Assembly (NCBI GenBank): GCA_025454855.1
Contig: JALONS010000032.1
Span: forward strand, 1 to 34,221
DNA from: Arcicella sp.
Lineage (GTDB): Bacteria; Bacteroidota; Bacteroidia; Cytophagales; Spirosomataceae
DNA: 34,221 bases
Reading direction: 5' to 3'
Within the stretch, counting starts at the first letter, position 1; the number at the start of each line of letters is the position of its first letter. The notes below the pieces were generated by a model. It had not been told where the DNA came from. It did no database searches and saw only the letters and a program-made list of their open reading frames with translations. The position numbers and the translations under genes are program-made. Shown here in pieces: positions 8,940 to 17,582 of the stretch.

Positions 8940-8976
8940 GGAAGGCTTCGTTCAGAAACGAAGCCTTCCTTTTTTT
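8940..8976 (+). terminator. Rho-independent terminator of sucD
   Basis: A perfect 13-bp stem, GGAAGGCTTCGTT (8940-8952) with AACGAAGCCTTCC (8957-8969), has a 4-nt loop and is followed by seven T residues. Confidence 0.95.
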
Positions 8977-9022
8977 GTATAAAAATTTGTACATTCAACT
9001 TCAAAACCAAAACCTTGACTCA

Positions 9023-10417
9023 ATGGAAATGCCAGATATTTTTCAAATCGGAAACTACACTTTCAACATCACTGAAAGTAATTTTTCAATCGCTACCCTT
9101 TCGCATGAATTTTATGTTGAAATAAAAGCGAACATTGCCCAACCCCAAAAGGCAATTGACGAAGAATTATTGAGTGATTATGAAGATGGCGAAATTTCGT
9201 GGCAATTTGCTTGTTTGGGTATTTATCAAAATGGTATTCCTACGGGTGAATTTACGTTGGAAGAAGATAAAACTACCAATCCCTATTTTTATCTGAGACG
9301 AGGCGGTTTTCATTATAATCTTGACTTTTATGGTAAAATTATTTTTCGAGATGGACTGATGATTTGTGAGGGTGACTTGAAAAATAGTTATGATGACAAA
9401 CCAATCTTTCCCGTAAAAATTTATCAAAAATTTGATTGCAAAAGTTTAGATTGGAAAGATTATCATTTCTCATCAGTACAAGAGACCGAAGGCGTGGCTG
9501 ATGAAATAATCCAGTATCTAAATCTGAAAAAAGACGATGCAGTATTTCCCAGTAAAGTTTTTCAGTTCAAAAATCTCAAAACTCTTACGATTGGTGATTA
9601 TCAGGATTATTATTCACAAACCCACGCACCACTCAGTAATATTCCCGAAGAAATTGGTGTTCTGAGCAAGTTGGAAGGTTTAACCATCATTAATACTGCC
9701 ATCAAATCACTGCCCGATAGTGTGGGGAAATTGAAAAAATTAGAAACCCTCAACGTGATGAATTGTCAGTTAGAAAGTCTTCCTGACAGCCTATTTTTGT
9801 TGCCCAAATTGAAATATATTTTTGCGGATAATAATAAAATCGCTACCATCCCCGACCATATTCAATTATCCAACTTGAACTCACTGTCTATTGCAAATAA
9901 CCAACTACGTACCCTGCCCGAAAGTGTGGCTTCATTGCCCAAACTCAAGAGTTTGAAAATTGATGGCAATCCCTTTGAGCGTTTAGCTGCTATTTTCAAT
10001 CAAGTGAAAGGACTGCAAATGAATATCAAAGACAAACGTCGTTTGCTTGATTTTGAATACCGAGGAGCAGACGGAAAAGGACTTTTGAAATGGGATGATT
10101 CGCAGTTTTTTATGCAACCTAATAGTCCGCTTTTACAGCCTGTTGTTGAAATTATCAAGAAAAATAAGCTGACTACCCACCAAACAGATTTGCTGGCACT
10201 TGCCAAAAAATCGGTTGGTTTTACCATTGTAGGAGCAGAAACTAACGATAAAATAGGCAATACTCGTTTTGGTGGAATGCCAGATTTACCAAAATCCATC
10301 AAATACCCAACTTTTAAATATGATTATGACAAAACCACTTATAAATACGAATTTATTGCTCAGATAAACTGTGCAGAAATAGCTAAGTGCTGTATTATGA
10401 CGGTGAGGAGGTATTAA
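9023..10417 (+). pseudogene. Leucine-rich-repeat/DUF1963 protein, N-terminal part of a broken gene
   Basis: From the ATG at 9023 the frame encodes about 464 residues. An N-terminal beta-rich region of unknown kind is followed by leucine-rich repeats of the plant/bacterial LPxxxxxLxxLxxLxLxxN type (for example LPDSVGKLKKLETLNV, LPDSLFLLPKLKYIFADNN, LPESVASLPKLKSLKIDGN). A DUF1963 (YwqG-like) domain then begins with GNTRFGGMPDLPKSIKYP and YEFIAQINCAEIA. Just after INCAEIA the reading breaks: the last residues (KCCIMTVRRY) are out of frame, and the DUF1963 domain resumes in another frame as VLYYDGEEVL. The stretch expected between these two points in this family, about 30-40 residues, is absent. 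A longer start at 8975 is a TTG inside the sucD terminator and was not used. The intact parent probably took part in intracellular protein binding; its role is unknown. Confidence 0.8.
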
Positions 10418-10925
10418 TTGCTGGGAAAAACCTGAAATTTAAAAACGAAGATTATTACGAAATGGTAGGGGATGGGTGTTATGAAGCCATGCAAGTAACT
10501 GTGGGTGAGGCGTTTTCGTTGCCCTATTTTTATTCATACTCAACCAATACTTATATTTTCAAGGGAAGAGCCGAAAAGCTGTACGAAACTTTTGAGAAAG
10601 ATGAAAAGTTTGAGCAAGGCTTTTATGATAAATTTGAAAACCCAATAGCCGATTTGAACAAAACAGATTTTGAAATACAATAGCCGATTTGAACAAAACA
10701 GATTTTGAAATAAACGGCTATTTCTTTACCCAACACGAAAGCCCCGAATTACAAGCGGCTTTAAGCAAAAAAGGTGAACCTCAAGACTGGATAACGTTAT
10801 TGAGAGTTTCATCACGGGGAGATTTTCAATGGGGTGATGCGGGCGATTTAGCCTTCGTAATTCATAAAAGTGATTTATTGAAAAAGAATTTTAGTAATAT
10901 TTTCTGTACGATGGAAAGTAGTTAG
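10387..10925 (+). pseudogene. C-terminal DUF1963 remnants of the same broken gene
   Basis: Two short frames continue the DUF1963 domain of the gene at 9023. The first (10387-10683) reads VLYYDGEEVLIAGKN through FYDKFENPIADLNKTDFEIQ and stops. The second (from about 10689 to 10925) repeats NKTDFEI and continues NGYFFTQHESPELQ, ending with WGDAGDLAFVIHKSDLLKKN, a typical DUF1963 close (GDxGxLxFxIxxxDLxxxxF). The break between them is caused by a 35-bp tandem duplication. Removing one copy joins the frames exactly into ADLNKTDFEINGYFF. Neither fragment is likely to be translated as an independent protein. A promoter for the next gene begins just after the final stop. Confidence 0.85.
10643..10712 (+). 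repeat. 35-bp perfect tandem duplication that breaks the reading frame
   Basis: 10643-10677 and 10678-10712 are identical (each starts caatagccgatttgaac). Thirty-five is not a multiple of three, so the second copy shifts the DUF1963 frame and creates a stop. The exact identity suggests a recent slippage event or an assembly error. Confidence 0.97.
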
Positions 10926-10932
10926 AAATACC

Positions 10933-10960
10933 TTGATTTGTTCTATTTTTTGTAATTTTG
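10933..10960 (+). promoter_or_regulatory. Promoter of the DUF4271 gene
   Basis: TTG at 10933-10935, 17 nt, then TAATTTTG at 10953-10960, an exact -7 match. Predicted start near 10967, so the ATG at 11016 is transcribed while the upstream TTG (10980) is an unlikely start. Confidence 0.55.
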
Positions 10961-11015
10961 AAAAAAAACAATCCAGTCATTGAATTTATTGCGATTTCAT
11001 ATTACTTACAAAGCG

Positions 11016-12191
11016 ATGATGCACTCTTTACGTTTCATCATCATTTTGCTTACTACCTATTGCCTATTGCCTGTTGTTCTTCATGCCAAAGGTGGAATCG
11101 GACCCGATAATGCCTACTATCTTGTGCATAACTACCAAGATGATTGGCAAGTATTTGATGAACGATACAAGGCTTACGTACCCTACGTGCGTGAGCAACA
11201 CAAAGATTATAATTCTTTTAGTTTATTCTTTGACATCGAAAATTACAAGGGGTACAAGATTTTGTACCGTTCTGAGAAAGAGAATTATTTATTTATTGAC
11301 GCTTCGTTACAAAAAAAGATGCCTACTGCCACTTGGGTAGTGCTGGATGTGGATAGTTTACAGCAGGTTTTTGGGAAAACGAAGTTATTTCTCACTATCT
11401 ATGGCAATAATACCAATGTTGAAGACCTGACCATACAGATAGGTAATAAGATTTCAAAAGCCCAAAAAGCCATAGAGATGGGAGAGTCACTACTCACGAT
11501 TTTACCCCGTGAGATTCCTCCGTTTCAGAATTTCTTTGTGATTGGTTTGATACTCTTAGCGTGTGCTTATGCCTTTTTGTACAATTATCAGCCAAAATCA
11601 TTTGAGCGTTTTTTTAGTGTCAGAGACCTCCTCACGCTCAGTAAACGAGACGATTCTTTCGTAGTAAACAAACCTTTCGACTTAGGGAATTTACTTTTTG
11701 TTATAAACCTGAGTTTTACCTTAGGTTTTATCTTTATGTTGATAACGAATCAGAAAACAGACCTTTTTTCTGCCAGTAATATTTTGGGCGAAGGCGAAAC
11801 ACTCAGAACCCTACTGGGGAATTTCCTGAAAATATCTTTTATTGTTTTTGTCTCTTTAATGTTAAAATATTTTGCCTTACGGGTACTTTCAAACCTCTAT
11901 CGGCTCGATAACATCACCAATATTCATTATTTCAAGATAATTCAGGCATCCAGTTTATTCTTTTTGGTTATTCTAATTACGCTTACTTTCAGTACGGTTT
12001 CTTTGCCTGAGATTGTGAAGAATGCAGAGAAATACCTGTTTCTCCCGATTTCCTTGTTTTTTGTAGCAAGGTTGGCATTACTTTACTTTGCGATAAATAA
12101 GATGACTACACTAAAAAATCTGTATTTATTTTCGTACCTTTGCATCGTTGAATTAATCCCTCTCATTATAGGCATTCGTTTTGCGTTATAA
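11016..12191 (+). CDS. DUF4271 integral membrane protein
   Basis: About 391 residues from the ATG at 11016. A signal peptide (LRFIIILLTTYCLLPVVLHA) leads into a periplasmic domain of about 140 residues, followed by roughly six membrane helices, for example FFVIGLILLACAYAFLYNY, LLFVINLSFTLGFIFMLI, ISFIVFVSLMLKYFALRVL, SLFFLVILITLTFS and LFLPISLFFVARLALLYFA. The order and the basic loop PKSFERFF match DUF4271, a family confined to Bacteroidota. It lies just upstream of hemD in the same direction, a pairing I recall from related genomes, which may point to a link with haem or envelope function. Its biochemical role is not known. A second ATG directly after the first is an equally possible start. 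Confidence 0.75.
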   Translation: MMHSLRFIIILLTTYCLLPVVLHAKGGIGPDNAYYLVHNYQDDWQVFDERYKAYVPYVREQHKDYNSFSLFFDIENYKGYKILYRSEKENYLFIDASLQKKMPTATWVVLDVDSLQQVFGKTKLFLTIYGNNTNVEDLTIQIGNKISKAQKAIEMGESLLTILPREIPPFQNFFVIGLILLACAYAFLYNYQPKSFERFFSVRDLLTLSKRDDSFVVNKPFDLGNLLFVINLSFTLGFIFMLITNQKTDLFSASNILGEGETLRTLLGNFLKISFIVFVSLMLKYFALRVLSNLYRLDNITNIHYFKIIQASSLFFLVILITLTFSTVSLPEIVKNAEKYLFLPISLFFVARLALLYFAINKMTTLKNLYLFSYLCIVELIPLIIGIRFAL

Positions 12192-12293
12192 TTATTGGTA
12201 AAATTCGATGAATTTATATAGTGGTATCAAGATACTTTTTAGGTATTTTAAAGCCCTCAAAAGATTAGCCCAATAGATAAAACTGCATTGAGC

Positions 12294-13079
12294 ATGAGCG
12301 AAATTACAGTAACCGCACATCCAGACAGATTGACCAAAGTAACGAGTATTTTAGTTACGCAAGCCCGTCCAACTGACGAAAAATCACCTTATTTTGAACT
12401 GGCTCGTAAATATAATATAAAGGTTGATTTCCGCCCATTTATTGAAATACAAGGAGTTTCATTCAAAGAATTTCGCAAGCAAAAAATTAATATCTTAGAC
12501 CACACGGCTATTATTTTTACCAGTCGTAATGCCGTAGATCATTTTTTTAGAATTTGCAAAGAAGCCCGTATCGAAGTACCCGCTGATATGAAATATTTTT
12601 GTATCACCGAGCAAACTTCTAATTATTTACAGAAATACATCGTTATCCGTAAGCGTAAAATATTTACAGGTACTAAAACGGCAGCGGAATTGTTAGAGTT
12701 AATCAAGAAACACAAAACGGAAAAATTCTTGTTTCCATGTTCTGATAAACGTACGAATGATATTCCTGGTTTTATGGGAACGAATGACTTACATCTTACC
12801 GAAGCCGTTATGTACGAAACCGTTTCGGCTGATTTGTCGGATTTAGAAGATGTTTATTACGATGTTTTAGCATTTTTTAGCCCGTCTGGCATTACGTCAT
12901 TATTACATAATTTTCCAGATTTTAAACAAAATAAAACCAGAATGGCAGCTTTTGGACCTACCACTGCCAAAGCGGTTTCGGATGCGGGTCTTATTTTAGA
13001 TATTCAAGCTCCACTACCCAATGCTCCATCCATGACGGGTGCTTTGGAATTATACATTAAGAAAGCCAACGGAATTTGA
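12294..13079 (+). CDS. hemD: Uroporphyrinogen-III synthase
   Basis: Cyclises hydroxymethylbilane, with inversion of ring D, to uroporphyrinogen III in haem synthesis. The 261-residue protein begins at the ATG at 12294 (MSEITVTAHP); a TTG two codons earlier is ignored. The two alpha/beta lobes of HemD can be followed: ILVTQARPTDEKSPYFELA at the start, IIFTSRNAVDHFF in lobe one, KFLFPCSDKRTNDIPGF and VMYETV across the linker, AFFSPSGITSLLHNF in lobe two and AAFGPTTAKAVSDAGL near the end. HemD is poorly conserved in sequence, but the order of these blocks is characteristic. It is about 100 nt downstream of the DUF4271 gene, possibly co-transcribed, and is followed by a strong terminator. Confidence 0.9.
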   Translation: MSEITVTAHPDRLTKVTSILVTQARPTDEKSPYFELARKYNIKVDFRPFIEIQGVSFKEFRKQKINILDHTAIIFTSRNAVDHFFRICKEARIEVPADMKYFCITEQTSNYLQKYIVIRKRKIFTGTKTAAELLELIKKHKTEKFLFPCSDKRTNDIPGFMGTNDLHLTEAVMYETVSADLSDLEDVYYDVLAFFSPSGITSLLHNFPDFKQNKTRMAAFGPTTAKAVSDAGLILDIQAPLPNAPSMTGALELYIKKANGI

Positions 13080-13098
13080 TTCGTCAATTTTTCTAATA

Positions 13099-13135
13099 AA
13101 AAAAGCCTGTAAGTCTCAGATTTACAGGCTTTTTT
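13099..13135 (+). terminator. Rho-independent terminator of hemD
   Basis: AAAAAAGCCTGTAA (13099-13112) pairs with TTACAGGCTTTTTT (13122-13135). The stem can extend inward with a G-U pair. A-tract on one side and T-tract on the other could make it work in both directions. Confidence 0.92.
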
Positions 13136-13192
13136 ACGTTAAAAAGTTAATAAAGTTTTCAAACTTTAGAATGGTTATTATCGTTTTTTTGT

Positions 13193-13200
13193 TATTTTTG
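13193..13200 (+). promoter_or_regulatory. -7 box of the first Uma2 gene
   Basis: TATTTTTG fits TAnnTTTG and lies 16 nt before the ATG, so the transcript would have almost no leader. No TTG was found at the proper distance upstream, which lowers confidence. Confidence 0.35.
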
Positions 13201-13215
13201 AAAAAAATAATACTT

Positions 13216-13707
13216 ATGGAACTACCAACCGAAACCGTAACAGAAAAAGTACTTTCGCCTTACGAGATAGAAAGAGGAAAACCTATGCCAACACTTATAC
13301 ATGGTTCACTACAATTCAATATTGGATTTGAACTTAAAATAAAATATCCTAATCAGTTTCGTATTGCCAGCGAAGTAACCTTAGACACCGTTCCTACGGG
13401 AAGCACGCCCGATTTGGTACTTTACCCAATGGGTGAGATGGATTATAAAAATGACCCATCTCGCCGACCAGATGCTCCATTGCTCACGGTTGAAATACAG
13501 TCTCCCTCTCAGAGTTCCAAAGACATGACCGACAAATTGGAACAATATTTCTATTTCGGGGTAAAGTCTTGTTGGATTGTAGCTCCCGATTTCAGAGGTA
13601 TTTTCGTGTATGACAATCCCTTCAATTATACCTACTTTCACCACAACGACGTACTGAAAGATAGTGTATTGAATATAGAAGTTGAACTGAAAAAGATATT
13701 TGAATAA
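13216..13707 (+). CDS. Uma2-family (DUF820) putative endonuclease-fold protein, copy A
   Basis: The 163-residue protein carries the PD-(D/E)XK-like Uma2 fold: helix with HGSLQFNIGFELKIK, EVTLDT, acidic motif GSTPDLVLYP (Asp66), PLLTVEIQSPSQSSKDMTDK (Glu93, Gln95, Lys107) and YFYFGVKSCWIVAP. The ATG at 13216 is chosen because it aligns exactly with the paralogue at 16154 (same length, same MEL start); the frame is open further upstream, through the hemD terminator. Uma2 proteins are numerous in cyanobacteria and some Bacteroidota; a nuclease role is assumed from the fold and biology is poorly known. Its stop is 9 nt from the stop of the convergent permease gene. Confidence 0.85.
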   Translation: MELPTETVTEKVLSPYEIERGKPMPTLIHGSLQFNIGFELKIKYPNQFRIASEVTLDTVPTGSTPDLVLYPMGEMDYKNDPSRRPDAPLLTVEIQSPSQSSKDMTDKLEQYFYFGVKSCWIVAPDFRGIFVYDNPFNYTYFHHNDVLKDSVLNIEVELKKIFE

Positions 13708-13716
13708 CGGTAATTA

Positions 13717-16107
13717 TTATTCTGTTCTCAGTGACTTCACGGGGTTTGCCAATGCCGCTTTGATAGCTTGGTAACTCACTGTTAGTAAGGTGATTGCGAT
13801 TGCCGTTATCACTACTAAAACAAATACGCCTACTCCGATACTGATTTTGTACTCATAATCTTTAAGCCATTCATTCATCGCAAAATATGCAATGGGAATA
13901 GCTATTCCACAAGCAATAAGGACTAACACGATGAAGTCTTTAGATAGTAAAGTCCAGAGATTCAAAACGCTCGCTCCCAACACTTTTCTTACGCCAATTT
14001 CTTTGGTACGTTGTTCTGCCATGAAAGAAGCCAACCCAAACAAACCCAAACACGAAATGAAAATAGCTAATATGGCTATGACAGCGGCTAATTTGCCTAC
14101 TAACTCCGTATAATTAAATTTCTTGGCGTACTCTTCATCGGCAAACTCATAGTCAAATGGAAAACCAGGATTATACCGATTGAAGATAGGTTCAATTTTT
14201 TTGAGAGCCTCAGAAGCAGACAATTTAGAATTTAGTCTTACGAAAATATAACTCGACCAATTTTTATTGAATACAATCGTCATGGGTGAAACTGGACGAA
14301 ACGGAGATTCCATCTGAATATCAGGAATGACCCCCACAACGTGCATGGTGTTTCCATCTTTTTTCAACGTTTCGTTGAGTGGGTCTTTTAGTCCCATTCG
14401 TTTTACCGCTGCTTGATTCAAGATAACACCCAGCGAATCAGAGGCAAAATCTTTAGAAAAATCTCGTCCTGCCGAAAGTTTTATGCCCATCGTTTTAATA
14501 TAATCGTAGCTGGTAGCAATCATAGAGAAAATCACTCCTTTATCGTTGGGCTGCATTCCTTTCCATTCCCAACCGTTTTGATTACTGTAAATGTAAGAAG
14601 GTGGCGAATTACTTTTACAAATAGAAGATACCGCTCCTGAGCTTACTAAATCGTTTTGAAGTGCCTCAAAATTTTTGTCTAAATCATTAGAAGTAGTTAC
14701 TGAAATCAGTCCTTTATTTTCAAAACCTATCGGGCGATTTTTACCATGTTGCACCTGTTGATAGATGATGATAGTACCAATCATTAATACTACCGAACAA
14801 GCAAATTGAGTAACTACTAAGATTTTGCGGGGTAAAGAGCCACTTTTGCCAGCGTGGATGTTGCCTTTAAGCACCCGTACAGGATTGAAGCCTGATAAAT
14901 AAAATGCTGGATAACTGCCTGCCAATAAACCCGTGAGAATGGTAAAACTAATCATTATGAGCCATAAAATTGGACTGGTGACACTCAGTATCATTTCTTT
15001 GTCCGTTAGTTTATTAAAAAACGGAAGTGCCAATGCCACGATACTCAACGCTAATAAAAAAGCAAAGAATGAAATCAGTAAAGATTCGCTGAGGAATTGA
15101 CCAATTAACTGTTCTCTTACCGACCCCACTGCTTTTCTGATACCTACCTCTTTCGCTCTTTTTTCTGAGCGAGCGGTACTTAAATTCATGAAATTGATAC
15201 ACGCAATAATCAATACTAAAAAGCCCAAAATCCCGAATAAACGCACATATTTTATCATTCCACCCACATTGATTCCTTCTTCAAAATCAGAAAAAAGCCG
15301 CCATTTTGCCATTGGTTGTAAGAAAACAGCAGGTTTCACGCTTTTTTGCATTAATACATCATCTTTGGTATGATTGAGAACTAAATTTTTGATTTTGGCA
15401 TTCACTTTCTCAAGGTCATCGGCAGAACGTAATTGAGCATACACTTGCCATGAGTTATTTCCCCAATTAGATTTATGGTACTGCTTAATCCAATCAAATT
15501 GACTTTCCTGTAAATGAAATGGCATTAAAAAATCAAACTGAATAGTGCTGTTATGGGGTTGCTTCTGGATAACAGCTGTTACCTTCAAATCTACGATATT
15601 ATCTACTTTCAGTACTTTGCCAATGGGATTTTCATTACCAAATATAGTTTTGGCAGTTTCTTCGGTTAATACAATAGAGTAGGGGTCTTTTAGTGGATTT
15701 TTATCTCCTTGTAATACTTTAAACGAGAACATCTCAATTGATTCTTGCCCCATGTAATAGCCCCTTTTCAGAATTTTCTTGTCTCCAATCCGCAAAGCAC
15801 GCTCACCACCCCAATCGCACATAGCAATTGCCTTAAATTCAGGAAATTTAGTTTTCAGCTCTTCACCCATTGGATAAGGCATAGACGTTTGCGAACCCCG
15901 ATGTCCATCAAAGGTTTGGTGCATCATTACTTGGTAAATGGTATCGTAGTTTTTATGGTGACGGTCAGTTGTTATTTCATCGTACATCCAAAGTCCAATG
16001 AGCATAGCAACCGCCATGCCTACTGCCAGCCCAGCGATATTAATAAAAGAATAAACCTTATTTCTGAGCAGATTGCGGAGAGCGATTTTTAAATAGTTTT
16101 GTAACAT
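13717..16107 (-). CDS. ABC transporter permease, MacB/FtsX type, stand-alone
   Basis: A complete 796-residue permease with the two-fold layout: membrane helix at about 20-42 (INIAGLAVGMAVAMLIGLWM), periplasmic core, FtsX block with ARSEKRAKEVGIRKAVGS and LLAGSYPAFYLSGFNP, a second periplasmic core, and a final FtsX block with RTKEIGVRKVLGAS, ending NPVKSLRTE. It is closer to the partial permease at 1-1217 than to the one at 1280-3691, judging by the shared first 40 residues. No ATPase or adaptor is adjacent: it sits alone, reversed, between two sister Uma2 genes, so it must borrow an ATPase, perhaps the one at 4050-4727, or be regulated separately. Function otherwise unknown. Confidence 0.93.
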   Translation of the reverse strand: MLQNYLKIALRNLLRNKVYSFINIAGLAVGMAVAMLIGLWMYDEITTDRHHKNYDTIYQVMMHQTFDGHRGSQTSMPYPMGEELKTKFPEFKAIAMCDWGGERALRIGDKKILKRGYYMGQESIEMFSFKVLQGDKNPLKDPYSIVLTEETAKTIFGNENPIGKVLKVDNIVDLKVTAVIQKQPHNSTIQFDFLMPFHLQESQFDWIKQYHKSNWGNNSWQVYAQLRSADDLEKVNAKIKNLVLNHTKDDVLMQKSVKPAVFLQPMAKWRLFSDFEEGINVGGMIKYVRLFGILGFLVLIIACINFMNLSTARSEKRAKEVGIRKAVGSVREQLIGQFLSESLLISFFAFLLALSIVALALPFFNKLTDKEMILSVTSPILWLIMISFTILTGLLAGSYPAFYLSGFNPVRVLKGNIHAGKSGSLPRKILVVTQFACSVVLMIGTIIIYQQVQHGKNRPIGFENKGLISVTTSNDLDKNFEALQNDLVSSGAVSSICKSNSPPSYIYSNQNGWEWKGMQPNDKGVIFSMIATSYDYIKTMGIKLSAGRDFSKDFASDSLGVILNQAAVKRMGLKDPLNETLKKDGNTMHVVGVIPDIQMESPFRPVSPMTIVFNKNWSSYIFVRLNSKLSASEALKKIEPIFNRYNPGFPFDYEFADEEYAKKFNYTELVGKLAAVIAILAIFISCLGLFGLASFMAEQRTKEIGVRKVLGASVLNLWTLLSKDFIVLVLIACGIAIPIAYFAMNEWLKDYEYKISIGVGVFVLVVITAIAITLLTVSYQAIKAALANPVKSLRTE

Positions 16108-16132
16108 GACCTTAGTATTTTATGTATATTTG
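16099..16132 (+). promoter_or_regulatory. Promoter of the second Uma2 gene
   Basis: TTG at 16099-16101, 23 nt, then TATATTTG at 16125-16132, an exact -7 match. The -33 element lies inside the first codons of the divergent permease gene. Start predicted near 16139, leaving about 15 nt before the ATG. Confidence 0.5.
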
Positions 16133-16153
16133 AGAAAATAAACAATGTAAATT

Positions 16154-16645
16154 ATGGAACTATTAAATGAGACCGTAGTAAACAGAGAATTATCCACCTA
16201 CGAAATTGAAAGAAATAAACCAATGCCAACACTTATTCATGGAGCAATTCAGCTCAATATTGGATATGAATTAAAAAATAAATATCCTAAGCACTTCCGT
16301 TTAGCCAGTGAAGTTTTGTTAGATACTCAACCCAATGGAAGTACGCCAGACATTGTAGCATACCCTTATTCCGAATTAGATTTCCAAAATGACCCCTCAC
16401 GTCGTCAGGATGCTCCTTTGCTTTCCATAGAAATTCAATCAGGTTCTCAAAGCACTAAAGATATGACCAGCAAGTTGGAACCCTACTTCAGTTTTGGTAT
16501 AAAATCTTGTTGGATTGTTGTTCCAGAACTGAAAGCCGTCATCGTTTACGATAGTCCTTACCATTATAATTTTTTCCATGAAAAGGATATGGTAAAAGAT
16601 AGCGTTCTTGGTATTGAGATTTCAGTAGAAAAGATATTTGAATAA
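16154..16645 (+). CDS. Uma2-family (DUF820) putative endonuclease-fold protein, copy B
   Basis: A 163-residue paralogue of the protein at 13216, same length and collinear: YEIERNKPMPTLIHG, GSTPDIVAYP (Asp66), RRQDAPLLSIEIQSGSQSTK (Glu93, Gln95), SKLEPYFSFGIKSCWIV. The two differ at scattered positions through the whole length, so this is an old tandem duplication rather than a recent copy. In typical PD-(D/E)XK nucleases the third position is Lys; both copies have Gln95, with a later conserved Lys (107) that may replace it, as in many Uma2 members. The permease between the copies is on the other strand. Followed by a terminator at 16710. Confidence 0.85.
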   Translation: MELLNETVVNRELSTYEIERNKPMPTLIHGAIQLNIGYELKNKYPKHFRLASEVLLDTQPNGSTPDIVAYPYSELDFQNDPSRRQDAPLLSIEIQSGSQSTKDMTSKLEPYFSFGIKSCWIVVPELKAVIVYDSPYHYNFFHEKDMVKDSVLGIEISVEKIFE

Positions 16646-16709
16646 TAGTCTAAACTTATGCCAAATATGTAAATTGTTGATTTTTAGATATTTATGGAAT
16701 ATGTTAAAA

Positions 16710-16739
16710 CAAAAACTGTTCGTTTTCGGACAGTTTTTG
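16710..16739 (+). terminator. Rho-independent terminator after the second Uma2 gene
   Basis: CAAAAACTGTTCG (16710-16722) pairs with CGGACAGTTTTTG (16727-16739), one G-U pair, loop tttt. About 65 nt after the stop codon. Confidence 0.75.
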
Positions 16740-16827
16740 TGCGTTACTGGACATTCCTCAATCATTGAGAATTGTTAAGCTATCAACTAAATTTCTCCCT
16801 TTCCTTTTCTTTCTGAAAAAAAGTCTC

Positions 16828-16835
16828 TAATTTTG
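16828..16835 (+). promoter_or_regulatory. -7 box of the yceD-rpmF-plsX-fabH cluster
   Basis: TAATTTTG matches the -7 pattern exactly, 21 nt before the GTG start at 16857. No TTG was found at the expected distance. It supports the GTG as the true start, since little room is left upstream. Confidence 0.4.
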
Positions 16836-16856
16836 CAGTCTTTTCAATGAAAGTCT

Positions 16857-17540
16857 GTGAAAAAGAGCATCTTAAATAGTTTCAAAATTGATATTTTCCG
16901 CCTTGAAAACAAGCAATATGTGCATGAATTTGAGGGAGACGATGCTTTTTTTGTGGCTCTTCAACAAGATTTAATATTAAGAGGTAATTTCAAAGCAACC
17001 GTTACATTAGACAAGTCTGAAACCATGATTCAAATGGTTTACAGAATTATTGGAAGCGTAGAATTGACCTGTGATAGAAGCCTTGACCTCTTTGATTTTC
17101 CAGTGGATGTAACTCAGAAAATGATTTTAAAGTTTTCTGACCACACCGAAGAAATCACGGAAGAATTGATGCTCATCGACCGTAACAGTCAGTACATCAA
17201 TGTAGCACAAGATATTTTTGATTTTATCGGTTTGCAAATACCCATCAAAAAACTGCATCCAAGATTTATTCAAGATGAAGTAACCTATGAGAGTTTGATG
17301 CAAAAGTTTGAAGATGAATATGAGGAAGAAGAATTTGATGATGAAGATTTAGACGACGATGAGTTAGATTTTGAGGATGATGAAGATTTTAGCCTTGACT
17401 TAGAGGATGACGACAATTTTGAAGATGAAGGTGAAATAGTTTATTCAACCCTCAAAGAAGGTGAAGAAGAAGTCGAGAAAGAAGAAGAAAAACCCATTGA
17501 CCCCCGCTGGGCGGCTTTGATGAAATTAAGAGAAAATTAA
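16857..17540 (+). CDS. YceD/DUF177 family protein
   Basis: The 227-residue protein starts with GTG at 16857 (MKKSILNSFKIDIFRL); the nearby ATG at 16847 is in another frame. The DUF177 core contains LILRGNFKATVTLDKS, VYRIIGSVELTCDRSLD and FPVDVT, with the expected CDRSLD motif and the close PIDPRWAALMKL. Between about residues 150 and 212 is a long, almost purely acidic tract (D/E with few other residues), longer than I expect for this family. YceD is nearly always encoded just before rpmF; in E. coli and plants it is linked to 23S rRNA processing. It lies 42 nt before rpmF, so the two are probably co-transcribed. Confidence 0.85.
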   Translation: MKKSILNSFKIDIFRLENKQYVHEFEGDDAFFVALQQDLILRGNFKATVTLDKSETMIQMVYRIIGSVELTCDRSLDLFDFPVDVTQKMILKFSDHTEEITEELMLIDRNSQYINVAQDIFDFIGLQIPIKKLHPRFIQDEVTYESLMQKFEDEYEEEEFDDEDLDDDELDFEDDEDFSLDLEDDDNFEDEGEIVYSTLKEGEEEVEKEEEKPIDPRWAALMKLREN

Positions 17541-17582
17541 TATTAATATACAATAAGAATCATAAAATAAGGAAATAAAGAG

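Noticed and set aside
8975-9022. Upstream start of the LRR gene
   Set aside because: The codon is TTG inside the T-run of the sucD terminator; the ATG at 9023 is more credible.
12224-12240. Terminator after the DUF4271 gene
   Set aside because: Only a 5-bp AT-rich stem (GTATC/GATAC) with a 2-nt loop before T5; too weak to claim, and the gene may run into hemD.
13039-13215. N-terminal extension of the first Uma2 protein
   Set aside because: It translates the hemD end and its terminator; the paralogue starts exactly at the ATG equivalent to 13216.
13216-16645. Composite transposon with Uma2 as ends
   Set aside because: The Uma2 copies are diverged coding genes in direct orientation, with no terminal repeats, target duplications or transposase.
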